Positions 47,408 to 58,541 of a DNA stretch of 64,000 nucleotides are shown one piece after another. A program made the position numbers and the translations under genes. The notes under the pieces are model-generated. The model did not search any database, had not been told where the DNA came from, and worked only from the letters and a program-made list of their open reading frames with translations. Origin of the DNA: Comamonas testosteroni ATCC 11996 (GTDB lineage Bacteria > Pseudomonadota > Gammaproteobacteria > Burkholderiales > Burkholderiaceae_C); contig NZ_AHIL01000029.1 in assembly GCF_000241525.1 (NCBI RefSeq), forward strand, positions 310,001-374,000, read 5' to 3'. Numbering within the stretch: position 1 is the stretch's first letter; the number at the start of each line of letters is the position of its first letter.

Positions 47408-48190
47408 TCAATGGCCTCCCGTGCCCAGATAGGCTTCAATCACTTTTTCATTCTTCTGCACTTCGGCAGGCGTGCCTTCGGCAATCGGCTTGCCATAGTC
47501 CAGCACCGTCACGCGGTCGCACAGACCCATGACCAGCTTCACATCGTGCTCGATGAGCAAGATGGTGCGGTGGTCGTTGCGAATGCGGTCGATCAGCTCA
47601 CGCAACTGCAGCTTCTCGGTAGCGTTCATGCCGGCAGCCGGCTCATCCAGCGCAATCAGCTGCGGGTCCGTCGCCAATGCTCGGGCAATCTCCAGGCGAC
47701 GCTGGTCGCCATAGGACAGGGTGCGCGCCTTGAAGTCCGCATATTTGCCGATGCCGACATAGTCGAGCAGCTCGCGCGAGCGGGCGCGGATCGCAGCTTC
47801 CTCGGCCTTGAAGCCCTTGGTGCGAAACACCGCTCCGAGCAGGCCGGAATGCGTGCGCACATGGCGCCCGACCATGACGTTTTCCAGTGCCGTCATCTCG
47901 GCAAACAGGCGGATGTTCTGGAAGGTCCGGGCAATGCCGGCCCGGGCCACCTTGTGCACCGCCGTCGGCTCATAGGGCTTTCCGGCCAGCTCGAACTTGC
48001 CGGTATCGGGCGTATAGAGGCCGGTAATCACATTGAAGAAAGTCGTCTTGCCTGCGCCATTCGGGCCGATCAGGCCATAGACCTGGCCTCTATCAATCTT
48101 CATGCTCACACCGGACAGTGCCTGCAAACCGCCAAAGCGCTTGGAGATGTCCGAGACGTGGAGGACCGTGGAAGTCGTGCTCTCTGCCAT
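47408..48190 (-). CDS. livG: Branched-chain amino acid ABC transporter ATPase, LivG
   Basis: A 260-residue ABC ATPase. It begins VLHVSDISKRFGGLQALSGVSM, with Walker A GPNGAGKTTFFNVITGLY, a LivG-type ARTFQNIRLFAEMTALENVMVG insert, signature LSYGDQRRLEIARALA, Walker B IALDEPAAGMN and the switch His in LLIEHDVKLVMGLCDR. The length and the NIRLF region separate LivG from LivF. It follows livM after 30 bases. Confidence 0.95.
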   Translation of the reverse strand: MAESTTSTVLHVSDISKRFGGLQALSGVSMKIDRGQVYGLIGPNGAGKTTFFNVITGLYTPDTGKFELAGKPYEPTAVHKVARAGIARTFQNIRLFAEMTALENVMVGRHVRTHSGLLGAVFRTKGFKAEEAAIRARSRELLDYVGIGKYADFKARTLSYGDQRRLEIARALATDPQLIALDEPAAGMNATEKLQLRELIDRIRNDHRTILLIEHDVKLVMGLCDRVTVLDYGKPIAEGTPAEVQKNEKVIEAYLGTGGH

Positions 48191-48220
48191 ATCAGTTCAC
48201 ATTCCTTGTCTTCGCTGTCA

Positions 48221-49300
48221 TCAGGACGGATGGTCCAGGCTTTTGGCATGCTCTGGCGTGGGCCACAGGCCGCGCGGACGCATCAGCATGATGACGATCA
48301 TGGCCAGCGCAATCAGCAACTGGCGCAGGATGGAGGCATCCAGCCGCCCCCCCGTCATCTCCTGCAGCGGGCCAGCCACATAGCGCAGCGCCTCGGGCAA
48401 AGCGGACAGCAGCACCGCCCCCAGAATCACGCCGGGAATATGACCCAGACCGCCCAGCACCACCATGGCGACGATCATCACGGACTCCATCAGGCTGAAC
48501 GACTCTGGCGAGACGAAGCCCTGAAAGGCGCCGAACATGGAGCCGGCCACACCGCCAAACGATGCCCCCATGCCAAAGGCCAGCAGCTTCATATTGCGCA
48601 CATTGATGCCCATGGCCTTGGCGGCGATTTCGTCTTCCCGTATCGCCATCCAGGCACGGCCTATGCGCGAGTCCTGCAGGCGGTAGCAGATCAATATCGT
48701 GAACAGCACCAGCACCAGGAACAGGTAGTAGTACAGCGTGACGGAGGATATGTCGTAGCCGAAGATTTCATGCCGCTTGGCCAGGTCGAAGCCGAAGATC
48801 TTGACCGAGTCGATCTGGCCAATGCCTTTGGGGCCGTTGGTGATGTTGACGGGCTGATCCAGGTTGTTCAGGAAGATGCGGATGATCTCGCCGAAGCCCA
48901 GCGTCACGATGGCCAGATAGTCCCCGCGCAGCCGCAGTACGGGAAGCCCAAGCAGCACTCCCGCACAAGCCGCTATCAGCATGCCCAGCGGAATCACCAG
49001 CCAGATCGAGGTGTGCAGTCCGTTGGGAAACATGGCCACAAAACCTTCGAAGGTCTCGGCCAGATGCGGCGATGCCATGAGCGCAAACATATACGCGCCC
49101 ACGGCATAGAAGGCCACATAGCCCAGATCCAGCAGGCCGGCGTAGCCCACCACAATGTTCAGACCCAGCGCCAGCATCACATAGAGCAGTGCCAGATCGG
49201 CGATGCGCACCCAGGCGTTGCCGAAATACTGCAGGATCAGCGGGAGCACCAGCAGGCCTATGCCGCCCACAATCCAGTGGAGTGTCTTGTTGTTCTTCAT
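48221..49300 (-). CDS. livM: Branched-chain amino acid ABC permease, LivM
   Basis: A 359-residue permease with about eight to ten segments. LGLNIVVGYAGLLDLGYVAFYAVGAY (about 44-69) is the LivM/LivH signature, and LRLRGDYLAIVTLGFGEIIRI and MGINVRNMKLLAFGMGASFGGVAG follow. I take the ATG at 49300, with GAGGAG five bases upstream; a GTG at 49306 is possible. livH ends nine bases upstream of this ATG. Confidence 0.94.
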   Translation of the reverse strand: MKNNKTLHWIVGGIGLLVLPLILQYFGNAWVRIADLALLYVMLALGLNIVVGYAGLLDLGYVAFYAVGAYMFALMASPHLAETFEGFVAMFPNGLHTSIWLVIPLGMLIAACAGVLLGLPVLRLRGDYLAIVTLGFGEIIRIFLNNLDQPVNITNGPKGIGQIDSVKIFGFDLAKRHEIFGYDISSVTLYYYLFLVLVLFTILICYRLQDSRIGRAWMAIREDEIAAKAMGINVRNMKLLAFGMGASFGGVAGSMFGAFQGFVSPESFSLMESVMIVAMVVLGGLGHIPGVILGAVLLSALPEALRYVAGPLQEMTGGRLDASILRQLLIALAMIVIMLMRPRGLWPTPEHAKSLDHPS

Positions 49301-49309
49301 GGGCACTCC

Positions 49310-50239
49310 TCAGGCACGGTCCGCCACACGCTCACCCAGCAGGCCCGAAGGGCGCAGAGTCAGGATGATGATGAGCACGATGAAGGCAAAGATGTCGGTG
49401 TACTGGCTGCCCAGCACGCCCCCCGTCAGGTCACCGATATAGCCCGAGCCTATGGACTCGATCAACCCCAGCAGCAGCCCCCCCACCACGGCCCCGGCCA
49501 GATTGCCGATGCCGCCGAACACGGCCGCCGTAAACGCCTTCAGACCTGGCAAAAAGCCCATGGTGTGATGAGCCGTGCCGTAATTGGAGGCATACAGGAT
49601 GCCCGCAATGGCCGCCAGCACGGCACCGATGATGAAGGTCGCGGAAATCACCATATCGGGCTTGACGCCCATCAGAGCCGCCACGCGCGGGTTTTCTGCC
49701 GTGGCGCGCATGGCGCGGCCTAGCTTTGTGTAATTCACCAGATACATCAGCGTGGCCAGCGCAATGGCCGTCACCGCCAGCACCAGGATCTGCGTGGGCG
49801 TAATCACGGCCGTGCCGATCTCATAGGGCGTGGACGACAGCAACGTGGGATAAGCCTTGTAATTGGGCTTCCAGATGATCATGGCCAGGGTCTGCAGCAG
49901 GATGGAAACGCCGATGGCCGTGATCAGCGGTGCCAGACGCGGGCTGTTGCGCAGCGGCCGGTAGGCCACCTTCTCGATCACGAAGTTCAGCGATGCGGCC
50001 ACCACGCAGGCGATGATGGCGGCGATCAAAAGCATGAGCCAGCCCGGCAGATAAGGCATGGCCTCCTGCATCAGACCGATGCAGCTCCAGCTGGTCAAAG
50101 CCCCCACCATCAGCACCTCGCCATGCGCGAAGTTGATCAGCTGAATGATGCCGTACACCATGGTGTAGCCCAGGGCTATCAAGGCGTACATGCTGCCTAA
50201 CACCAGACCATTGATGATCTGCTGCAGCAAGATATCCAT
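49310..50239 (-). CDS. livH: Branched-chain amino acid ABC permease, LivH
   Basis: A 309-residue permease, first gene of the operon. It starts MDILLQQIINGLVLGSMYALIALGYTMVYGI, with INFAHGEVLMVGAL and RAMRATAENPRVAALMGVKPDMVI (the permease loop). The ATG at 50239 fits the family; the open frame to 50266 uses a TTG. No livJ/livK receptor gene lies beside it, so the receptor must be encoded elsewhere. Hydrophobic amino acids are the probable substrates, but these permeases also serve urea and amides in related clusters. Confidence 0.94.
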   Translation of the reverse strand: MDILLQQIINGLVLGSMYALIALGYTMVYGIIQLINFAHGEVLMVGALTSWSCIGLMQEAMPYLPGWLMLLIAAIIACVVAASLNFVIEKVAYRPLRNSPRLAPLITAIGVSILLQTLAMIIWKPNYKAYPTLLSSTPYEIGTAVITPTQILVLAVTAIALATLMYLVNYTKLGRAMRATAENPRVAALMGVKPDMVISATFIIGAVLAAIAGILYASNYGTAHHTMGFLPGLKAFTAAVFGGIGNLAGAVVGGLLLGLIESIGSGYIGDLTGGVLGSQYTDIFAFIVLIIILTLRPSGLLGERVADRA

Positions 50240-50589
50240 AAGCGCGCTCCCCTTCCCTCGATCCAAGACGGAGACACTGCGAGCCTCTCATCCCGAACGA
50301 CGGAGCCAGCGATGCCATGGTTCCCCTTCTGCAGTCCGCCGCTTTGTGGGCCGCTTGTCGCAAAAGAGTGAATCGATTCTAGGGAGCTGTTTTCAGGACT
50401 CAGGGCCGGGGTTTCCCGTGCGCAGACCCAAAATGCTGCAGCGCAATAATTTCATCGACAGCGCAAGCCCAATAAATACAGGCACTTAGTCATGGGCTGA
50501 TACTCAATCTAGCGAAAAACCCTGAAAACACCGCAAAAAATGCAGCATTCAACTAGTGCCAGTTGTGCAACACCTGGGCAACTCGCTCT
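50240..50589. other. Gap between rarA and livH
   Basis: 350 bases without a gene. It must hold the liv promoter; the reverse strand has AT-richer sequence between forward 50440 and 50560 (for example AATAAATACAG) but no clear -35/-10 pair. No terminator of rarA is evident. Confidence 0.4.
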
Positions 50590-51930
50590 TTACAAGCTTG
50601 CCGGCTCGTCATCTGCCGCACGAGCAGCGTCGTTGAGCGCCTTGAGCTCGGCCAGCTTCTGGCCGATCTTGATTTCCAGCCCGCGCGCCACGGGCTGGTA
50701 GAAGCCTGGGTCTTCCATTCCGTCAGGCAGATAGCGCTCGCCCGCCGCAAAGCCGCCCTCCTCGCTGTGGGCATAACGGTAGTCCCGCCCATAGTCCAGT
50801 TGCTTCATCAGCTTGGTGGGTGCATTGCGCAGATGCAGCGGCACAGGCCTTGTCGTGTCGCCCTTCACAAAGGCCTTGGCCTTGTTGTAGGCCATGTAGC
50901 CGGCATTGCTCTTGGGCGCCACGGCCAGGTAGATCACGGCCTGGGCCAGCGCCAGCTCGCCCTCGGGGCTGCCCAGGCGTTCATAGGTCGCAGCGGCATC
51001 GTTGCACATCTGCATGGCACGCGGGTCGGCAAGTCCTATGTCTTCCCAGGCCATGCGCACGATGCGACGCGCCAGATAGCGCGGATCGGCCCCGCCATCC
51101 AGCATGCGGCAAAACCAGTAAAGCGCCGCATCGGGGTCCGAGCCGCGCACGGATTTATGCAGTGCGCTGATGGTGTCGTAGAACTGCTCGCCCCCTTTGT
51201 CATAGCGGCGCATGCGCTCGCCCAGTACCTTGAGCAGCCAGCCATCGGTAATGCTTTCCACTCCGGCCTGCTCGGCCGTGATGGACAGGGTCTCCAGCGT
51301 ATTCAGCAAGCGGCGCGCATCGCCGTCAGCGTAGGCAATCAAGCGATCCAGCGCTTCATCTTCAATAGCTGGAATCGCTTTGATGGCCTGTGCTCTAGCC
51401 ACAATCTGCCCTAAATCGTCAGCCGTCAGGCTTTGCAGCACATAGACGGCCGCTCGCGAAAGCAGGGCCGAGTTGACCTCGAACGACGGGTTCTCCGTCG
51501 TCGCGCCTATGAAGGTGAACAGCCCGCTTTCCACGTGGGGCAAAAAGGCGTCTTGCTGGCTTTTGTTGAAGCGATGCACCTCGTCCACAAACACAATGGT
51601 GCGCTGCTGCAACAGTCCGCTTCGCGCCGCTTGCGCCTGTTCCACGGCCTCGCGAATGTCCTTGACGCCGCCCAGCACGGCGCTGATGGAGATGAACTGC
51701 GCATCAAAGGCATCGGCCATCAGGCGCGCAATCGTGGTCTTGCCCACCCCCGGCGGGCCCCAGAGTATGCAGCTATGCGGGCGACCCGACTCAAAGGCCA
51801 GGCGCAGCGGCATGCCCTCTCCCAACACATGCTGCTGGCCGATGACTTCGGCCAGAGTGTGCGGCCGCAGGCGCTCGGCCAGGGGCTGATGGGGAACGGC
51901 TGGGGAATGGGAGTTGATGTGCGTGACCAT
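50590..51930 (-). CDS. rarA: Replication-associated recombination protein A
   Basis: RarA (MgsA), an AAA+ ATPase related to clamp-loader and RuvB proteins, acts at stalled forks. 446 residues: Walker A WGPPGVGKTT (about 56-65), a LGGVKDIREAVEQA block, Walker B IVFVDEVHRFNKSQQD, sensor 1 GATTENPSFEVNSALLSR, sensor 2 GDARRLLNTLE, and the C-terminal tetramerisation domain (ALYWFCRMLDGGADPRYLARR; GYMAYNKA). Typically adjacent to lolA and ftsK; here brnQ (opposite strand) has come between rarA and lolA. Confidence 0.96.
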   Translation of the reverse strand: MVTHINSHSPAVPHQPLAERLRPHTLAEVIGQQHVLGEGMPLRLAFESGRPHSCILWGPPGVGKTTIARLMADAFDAQFISISAVLGGVKDIREAVEQAQAARSGLLQQRTIVFVDEVHRFNKSQQDAFLPHVESGLFTFIGATTENPSFEVNSALLSRAAVYVLQSLTADDLGQIVARAQAIKAIPAIEDEALDRLIAYADGDARRLLNTLETLSITAEQAGVESITDGWLLKVLGERMRRYDKGGEQFYDTISALHKSVRGSDPDAALYWFCRMLDGGADPRYLARRIVRMAWEDIGLADPRAMQMCNDAAATYERLGSPEGELALAQAVIYLAVAPKSNAGYMAYNKAKAFVKGDTTRPVPLHLRNAPTKLMKQLDYGRDYRYAHSEEGGFAAGERYLPDGMEDPGFYQPVARGLEIKIGQKLAELKALNDAARAADDEPASL

Positions 51931-52329
51931 GACCCCTCAAGTATCCAATGCTCCGGGCAGTTGCGCATTCAAATGGGTTGGGGCTGCTTGCACACCGAAG
52001 GCAGGCAATACTTATCCACCTTAACCCCTGCATCCTTATCAGAATTTTTCATCAGAGAAAATAGCGTTTTAACGGATTAAATCTCTCCATTAACGAGGCC
52101 ACCCCTCGCCCCATGGAGGTACTGCCCCCATCCGGCCTGCCAAAAACCAGGCCAGCCAGGCCCGGCAGCACGCTTAGATTCATTGCTGGCCGCCTCATCT
52201 GCGCCACGCAATGCCTGTGCCTGATAGGGCTACCGCCATCAGCCAGAAATCAATCGAAAGCATCCGCAACTTTCCTTGGTTCCACATTGCTCCAAGACGT
52301 GCCAGCGCTGCACGCCTGAGCCTAAGCGT
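51931..52329. other. Divergent region between rarA and brnQ
   Basis: 399 bases with no credible gene. An AT-rich stretch at about 52025-52090 (TTTTTCATCAG, GATTAAAT) is the likeliest promoter/regulator area for either gene. The part from 52100 to 52320 is ordinary GC-rich sequence and I see no structure in it. Confidence 0.4.
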
Positions 52330-53658
52330 ATGAAAAAACTCAAGACCTGGGACATTTTTGCCCTCGGTTTCATGACCTTCGCCCTGTTCCTCGGGGCCGG
52401 CAACATCATCTTCCCTCCCATGGTGGGCCTGGCTGCTGGTGAAAACCTGCTCGGCGCCTCAATCGGCTTTCTGCTGACGGGTGTCGGTCTACCCCTTCTC
52501 GGCGTAGTCGCTCTTGCACGCGTGGGTGGCGGTCTGGACACCTTGACCAGCCCCATAGGCCGCATTGCCGGCCTGGTGCTGGCCGTGGCCATCTATCTGA
52601 CCATCGGCCCTCTGTTTGCAACGCCGCGCACGGCCACCGTATCCTTCGAGATGGGACTGGCGCCCTTTGTCGGCAACACACCAGCGATGCTGCTGGCCTT
52701 CACCATCGCTTACTTTGTGGCGGTGGCGCTGCTGTCGCTCTTCCCCGGCAAGCTCATGGACAACGTGGGCAAGATCATCACGCCCGTGCTGATTCTGGCT
52801 CTTGCCGTGCTCGGCGGCTCCGCCGTGCTGGCTCCTGTGGATGGCTACAGTCTCAGCACCGAGGCCTATGCCACACAGGCGGCGGCCTTCTCCGAAGGCT
52901 TTCTGCAGGGCTATCAGACCATGGACGCCCTGGCCTCGCTGATCTTCGGTATCGTCATCGTCAACGCGATCAAGGCGGCTGGAGTGAGCGACAGCAAGCT
53001 GCACACCCGCTACTGCATCTATGCCGGCATCATTGCCGCGACCTGCCTGGGTCTGGTCTATGTCTCGCTGATGTATCTGGGCGCCACCAACAGCCAGCTG
53101 GCTGCCAACGCCTCCACCGGCGTGCAGATTCTCACAGCCTTTGTACAGCAGACCTTCGGCCCCGCAGGTCTGTGGCTGCTGGCCACCGTCATCATGCTGG
53201 CCTGCCTGACTACCGGCGTAGGCCTGATCACGGCCTGCAGCAGCTTCTTCAGCGAGCTGACCGGCATCTCCTACCGCACCATGGTCATCGGCCTGTCGGT
53301 CTTCAGTGCAGCCGTTGCCAACCAGGGCCTGGCGCAGCTGATTGCCGTCGCCGTGCCAGTGCTCGTGGGGCTGTACCCCGTGGCCATCGCCCTGATCGCC
53401 CTGAGCCTGCTGCACCGCTGGAATCAGCCGGCGCGCGTCTACATCCCCGTGATGAGCACCTCCCTGGTCTTCGGCCTGTTTGACGCCGCCAAGGCGGCCA
53501 AGCTCGACTTCCTGGTGCCCGCCTGGCTGGACATGCTGCCCGGCGCCGCCCTGGGCATGGGCTGGGTCACCCCGGTAGTCTGCGTGCTGGTGATTGCAGG
53601 CCTGCTGGACTTCGCCATCGGCAACAAGCAAAGTGCCGCAAACGCCACACGCGCCTGA
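52330..53658 (+). CDS. brnQ: Branched-chain amino acid:cation symporter, BrnQ (LIVCS)
   Basis: A 442-residue sodium-coupled carrier for leucine, isoleucine and valine with about 12 segments. The start MKKLKTWDIFALGFMTFALFLGAGNIIFPP is the LIVCS N-terminal signature. GPLFATPRTATVSFE (about 93-107) and LSLFPGKLMDNVGKIITPVL follow. The open frame to 52276 is not BrnQ-like. It lies between rarA and lolA on the opposite strand, interrupting a normally compact ftsK-lolA-rarA set. Ended by a bidirectional terminator. Confidence 0.93.
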   Translation: MKKLKTWDIFALGFMTFALFLGAGNIIFPPMVGLAAGENLLGASIGFLLTGVGLPLLGVVALARVGGGLDTLTSPIGRIAGLVLAVAIYLTIGPLFATPRTATVSFEMGLAPFVGNTPAMLLAFTIAYFVAVALLSLFPGKLMDNVGKIITPVLILALAVLGGSAVLAPVDGYSLSTEAYATQAAAFSEGFLQGYQTMDALASLIFGIVIVNAIKAAGVSDSKLHTRYCIYAGIIAATCLGLVYVSLMYLGATNSQLAANASTGVQILTAFVQQTFGPAGLWLLATVIMLACLTTGVGLITACSSFFSELTGISYRTMVIGLSVFSAAVANQGLAQLIAVAVPVLVGLYPVAIALIALSLLHRWNQPARVYIPVMSTSLVFGLFDAAKAAKLDFLVPAWLDMLPGAALGMGWVTPVVCVLVIAGLLDFAIGNKQSAANATRA

Positions 53659-53726
53659 TCACAGCGCCTGCCAAAGCGCAACTGGCTGCGCTCTGCTCAC
53701 AGGGGCTTAAACCCGACTCCTGCATA

Positions 53727-53761
53727 AAAAAGGCCTGCGGACACAATCCGCAGGCCTTTTT
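53727..53761. terminator. Bidirectional terminator between brnQ and lolA
   Basis: A perfect 15-bp stem (AAAAAGGCCTGCGGA and its inverse) with a five-base loop and T-runs on both strands. Confidence 0.93.
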
Positions 53762-53781
53762 GCTGATGCATGCCGCGATCT

Positions 53782-54417
53782 TTACTGCTTGAGCACATCG
53801 GCCCCCTTGGGCACCTTGAAGTGGAAGGTTGATGTCGGCAGCGAAGCCTGGGTTTGCAGGCCCTTGAACTGCATCAGCGAACGCTGGCCAAAGCTGTCCT
53901 CGATATCCAGCGCCGCCAGCTTGCCCTCGGGTGTGAAGCCTATGCGCACGCTCTTGAGCTGACCGCCTTTCTGCCTGGGGCTGGCCAGCACCCATTCCAG
54001 ACCGTCTGCGTCAGGCTGGTTGCCCAACTCGAAATCCGCCTTCAAGGCCTTGAGGTCTGTGGCCGATGTCAGGATGGCCGCCGGTGTGCTGCCCAGCACC
54101 TGGGCCTGGGCGCGCTCCGTCACCTGATTCAGATCGGCGTCGTACAGCCACAACGTCTTGCCGTCAGCCACGATGAGCTGCTCGAAAGGCTTGGTGTAGT
54201 TGAAGCGGAACTTGCCGGGCCGCTGGAACTCGAAGCTGCCGCTGGAGACCTTGGTGCGCGCCTCCTGCCCGGACTTGGGCGGCGAAGTCACGGACTGGGT
54301 GAAGTCGGCCTTGCCCGCCTGAGCGTTCTTCATGAAGGACTCAAGGCTTTTCAGGCCATCGGCCATTGCAGCACCTGCGCTGCCAGCTATCAAAATTGCA
54401 GTCAAAAGACGTTTCAT
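53782..54417 (-). CDS. lolA: Outer-membrane lipoprotein carrier protein LolA
   Basis: LolA carries lipoproteins through the periplasm from LolCDE to LolB. 211 residues with signal peptide (LLTAILIAGSAGAAMA, residues 4-19). It then reads GLKSLESFMKNAQAGKADFTQSV, SGSFEFQRPGKFRFNYTKPFEQLIVADGKTLWLYD (typical strand order) and VTERAQAQVLGSTPAAIL. The start is the ATG at 54417, 20 bases after the ftsK stop. Cotranscribed with ftsK. Confidence 0.95.
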   Translation of the reverse strand: MKRLLTAILIAGSAGAAMADGLKSLESFMKNAQAGKADFTQSVTSPPKSGQEARTKVSSGSFEFQRPGKFRFNYTKPFEQLIVADGKTLWLYDADLNQVTERAQAQVLGSTPAAILTSATDLKALKADFELGNQPDADGLEWVLASPRQKGGQLKSVRIGFTPEGKLAALDIEDSFGQRSLMQFKGLQTQASLPTSTFHFKVPKGADVLKQ

Positions 54418-54437
54418 GACTCTCCCTCTTGCGCGGC

Positions 54438-56798
54438 TCACTCGCTGCGAGCCGGAACTAGAACATCGCGCTGCCCACTGGATGTAAGCGAGCTGACCAG
54501 ACCGGCCCTTTCCATCTGCTCGAGCAGATTGGCCGAGCGGTTGTAGCCGATGCGCAGTTTGCGCTGAACATAGGAAATGCTGGCCTTGCGGTCTTTCAGC
54601 ACGATTTCGACGGCCTGATCGTAGAGCTCGTCCTTTTCGCCGCCGCCCTCGCCATCGTCATCGCCACCCTCTCCGTCGACAGAGCCGCCTTCCAGGATGC
54701 CTTCGATGTAGTCGGGATCACCCTGCTCCTTGAGATAGCTGACCACACGGTGCACCTCGTCGTCGGAGACAAAAGCGCCATGCACGCGGATCGGCAGACC
54801 GGTTCCGCTGGCCATATACAGCATGTCGCCCATGCCCAGCAGGGTCTCGGCCCCCATCTGGTCCAGCACGGTGCGGCTGTCGATCTTGCTGGAGACCTGG
54901 AAGGCGATACGGGTCGGGATATTGGCCTTGATCAGGCCGGTGATCACGTCCACGCTGGGGCGCTGAGTCGCAAGAATCAGATGAATGCCGGCCGCGCGCG
55001 CCTTTTGTGCAAGGCGTGCGATGAGCTCTTCGATCTTCTTGCCCACCACCATCATCAGATCGGCCAGCTCGTCGATCACGATGACGATGTGCGGCAGGCG
55101 CTGCAGCGGCTCGGGCTCCTCGGGCGTCAGGCTGAAGGGGTTGGGAATCGACTCCTCGCGCGCCTTGGCCTCGTCGATCTTGCTGTTGTAGCCGGCCAGA
55201 TTGCGCACACCGAGCTTGCTCATGAGCTTGTAGCGGCGCTCCATCTCGGCCACGCACCAGTTCAGGCCGTTGGCCGCCTGCTTCATGTCGGTGACCACGG
55301 GGCACAGCAGATGGGGAATGCCTTCATAGACTGACATTTCCAGCATCTTGGGGTCGATCATGAGCAGGCGAACATCGCGCGCCTCTGCCTTGTAGAGCAG
55401 AGACAGAATCATGGCGTTGATGCCCACGGACTTGCCCGAGCCGGTCGTGCCGGCCACCAGCACGTGGGGCATCTTGGCCAGATCGGCAACCACGGGATTG
55501 CCCACGATATCCTTGCCCAGTCCCATGGTCAGCAGGCTCTTGGCATCGTGGTAGACCTGCGAGCCCAGCACCTCGGACAAACGGATCGACTGGCGCTTGG
55601 CGTTGGGCAGCTCCAGCGCCATGAAGTTCTTGCCGGGAATGGTCTCGATCACACGAATCGACACCAGAGACAGCGAACGCGCCAGGTCCTTGGCCAGATT
55701 GACGATCTGCGAGCCCTTGACGCCTGTGGCAGGCTCGATCTCGTAACGTGTGATCACAGGGCCTGGCATGGCCGCAACCACACGCACTTCCACGCCAAAG
55801 TCCTTGAGGCGCTTTTCAATCAGCCGGCTGGTCATCTCCAGCGTCTCGGCAGACACCAGCTCCTGGCGCTGCTGGGCCTGATCCAGCAGGTCCACCTGAG
55901 GCAGCTTGCTGTCCGGATGATCGGTGAACAGCGGCTTCTGGCGCTCCTTCACCACCCGGGCGCTGGGCTGGCTTGCCTCCTGCAGCACGGGCTCGATAAT
56001 CTGCACAGGCTGATGCACCGGGGCCGCGATTGCACCTTCGGTGCGGTCAAACACCACTTCCTCGCGTTCGCGGGCCGCTCTCTTGCCGACAGAGACGTCC
56101 TTGGCAATTTCACGACGCTCACGGCCAAACTGCACCATGCCATCCAGGCGCGCACCCAGGCCTTCGGCCAGCGTTCCCCAGGAAAAGCCGAACACCATGG
56201 CAGCGCCCAGCACGAACAGGCAGATGCCGATCAGGCCCGAGCCCGCAAAGCCCAGCCATTTGAGGGCGTTGAAGCCCATCATGTAACCAAACACGCCACC
56301 GGCAGGGCCGGGCAGCAGGTTCTCGAAACGGTACAGACGCGTCCATTCCAGCGCGCAACTGGCAACCATCAGAATGCCCAGACCGCCCCAGAACAGAAAG
56401 CGGCGGCGCCACAGCGGCATCAGCGCCAGAGGGCTGCCGTCCTTGTTCACCCCGCCGCGCATCCAGCGCACCAGCGATGTCACCCAGGTCTGCACGGCGG
56501 CCAGCACCAGCCACCAGATGGACATGCCGAAGCCGAAGTAGCAGGCATCGGCCAGCCAGGCACCCACACGGCCCATCCAGTTATGGACAAACGGCCTCTG
56601 CCCGGCACCTGAGGTGGACCAGGCTGCGTCTTGCGGCGAGTAGGTGAACATGGCCGTGAGCCAGAACACCAGTGCCAGCAGGCCGATCAACAGCAAAACC
56701 TCCTGGCTGAAGCGAATCACTCCATAGCGCGGAGTCGCAGCGCGGGATTTCGATTTGCTGGAAGAAGACGCGTTCGAAGCGTTCAATGTATATGTCAT
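54438..56798 (-). CDS. ftsK: DNA translocase FtsK
   Basis: FtsK segregates chromosome ends at the division septum. 786 residues. Four N-terminal membrane segments (about residues 28-200) are followed by a short linker with acidic and basic stretches, then the motor: [15 protein letters not shown]alker A (about 450-465), [39 protein letters not shown]alker [16 protein letters not shown], and a C-terminal winged helix ([24 protein letters not shown]) that reads KOPS. The linker is short, as in SpoIIIE-like FtsK proteins of betaproteobacteria. ATG at 56798 preferred; a TTG at 56810 has an AAGG five bases before it. Confidence 0.96.
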   Translation of the reverse strand: MTYTLNASNASSSSKSKSRAATPRYGVIRFSQEVLLLIGLLALVFWLTAMFTYSPQDAAWSTSGAGQRPFVHNWMGRVGAWLADACYFGFGMSIWWLVLAAVQTWVTSLVRWMRGGVNKDGSPLALMPLWRRRFLFWGGLGILMVASCALEWTRLYRFENLLPGPAGGVFGYMMGFNALKWLGFAGSGLIGICLFVLGAAMVFGFSWGTLAEGLGARLDGMVQFGRERREIAKDVSVGKRAAREREEVVFDRTEGAIAAPVHQPVQIIEPVLQEASQPSARVVKERQKPLFTDHPDSKLPQVDLLDQAQQRQELVSAETLEMTSRLIEKRLKDFGVEVRVVAAMPGPVITRYEIEPATGVKGSQIVNLAKDLARSLSLVSIRVIETIPGKNFMALELPNAKRQSIRLSEVLGSQVYHDAKSLLTMGLGKDIVGNPVVADLAKMPHVLVAGTTGSGKSVGINAMILSLLYKAEARDVRLLMIDPKMLEMSVYEGIPHLLCPVVTDMKQAANGLNWCVAEMERRYKLMSKLGVRNLAGYNSKIDEAKAREESIPNPFSLTPEEPEPLQRLPHIVIVIDELADLMMVVGKKIEELIARLAQKARAAGIHLILATQRPSVDVITGLIKANIPTRIAFQVSSKIDSRTVLDQMGAETLLGMGDMLYMASGTGLPIRVHGAFVSDDEVHRVVSYLKEQGDPDYIEGILEGGSVDGEGGDDDGEGGGEKDELYDQAVEIVLKDRKASISYVQRKLRIGYNRSANLLEQMERAGLVSSLTSSGQRDVLVPARSE

Positions 56799-56948
56799 AC
56801 GCAGGCGCAAGCTTACCTTAGGCCCTTATCCAAGCGGTACATTCGGCCAAGACGATCGCTCAGCGTAATGCAAGCACATGCAACAAAACTGCCATACGGT
56901 AGCCTGATTCGCTTCATCACTATCATTTTTAACAATTCCGGTGATTAA

Positions 56949-58010
<1,062 letters not shown>

Positions 58011-58061
58011 TGACGCCAGGACGCTTCGGCGTCTGAGCGGCTGTTAGCGCATGTTCGGCGC

Positions 58062-58109
58062 AAAAGCCCTTGGGTTTGGCCAGTTTTGGCCGGCACCAGG
58101 GGCTTTTTT
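58062..58109 (+). terminator. Terminator of trxB
   Basis: AAAAGCCCTTGG pairs with CCAGGGGCTTTT (12 bp, one G-T) around a looped GC-rich segment, followed by six T. It starts 51 bases past the trxB stop. Confidence 0.8.
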
Positions 58110-58119
58110 GCGAGAACGC

Positions 58120-58125
58120 TATAAT
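58120..58125 (+). promoter_or_regulatory. Candidate -10 element for rpmB-rpmG
   Basis: A consensus TATAAT lies right after the trxB terminator, 160 bases before rpmB. The -35 is not clear. The long leader between it and rpmB has no named motif. Confidence 0.5.
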
Positions 58126-58287
58126 CGCAGACTTTGCTGAATTCCAGGTTCGCGCTTTACCGTGCTTCGGGACTTCCGCAATCGGGCTACCGCCACCCAT
58201 TACAAACTGGCGAGGTGAGGTTGTCGGCACCTCCTGCTCCTGCAGGATTCCAGAGCCGGCGGCCGATTCAACTATCGGAGTGTCCCA

Positions 58288-58521
58288 ATGGCACGCGTAT
58301 GTGAAGTTACGGGCAAGAAGCCCATGGTGGGCAACAATGTTTCCCACGCCAACAACAAGACCAAGCGTCGTTTCCTCCCCAACCTGCAATACCGCCGCTT
58401 CTGGGTGGAGAGCGAAAACCGTTGGGTGCGCCTGCGCGTTTCCAGCGCTGCTCTGCGCCTGATCGACAAGAACGGTATCGACTCCGTGCTCGCAGACATG
58501 CGCGCTCGTGGCCAAGCTTAA
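58288..58521 (+). CDS. rpmB: 50S ribosomal protein L28
   Basis: L28, 77 residues: [29 protein letters not shown] is the family start, followed by [34 protein letters not shown]. The TATCGGAG ribosome site is eight bases before. Lies 20 bases upstream of rpmG, the standard pair. Confidence 0.98.
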   Translation: MARVCEVTGKKPMVGNNVSHANNKTKRRFLPNLQYRRFWVESENRWVRLRVSSAALRLIDKNGIDSVLADMRARGQA

Positions 58522-58541
58522 TTTCCTGAAGGAGAAACACC

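Noticed and set aside
47411..49723. A 770-codon + strand frame opposite livG-livM-livH
   Set aside because: It crosses three well-supported genes and has only shadow-type composition.
51361..51410. A possible repeat-derived in-frame insert in rarA (words AGCTATT and AAAGCGATT resembling intergenic repeat words)
   Set aside because: The encoded residues fit a normal variable linker of RarA, and the similarity is to very short words only.
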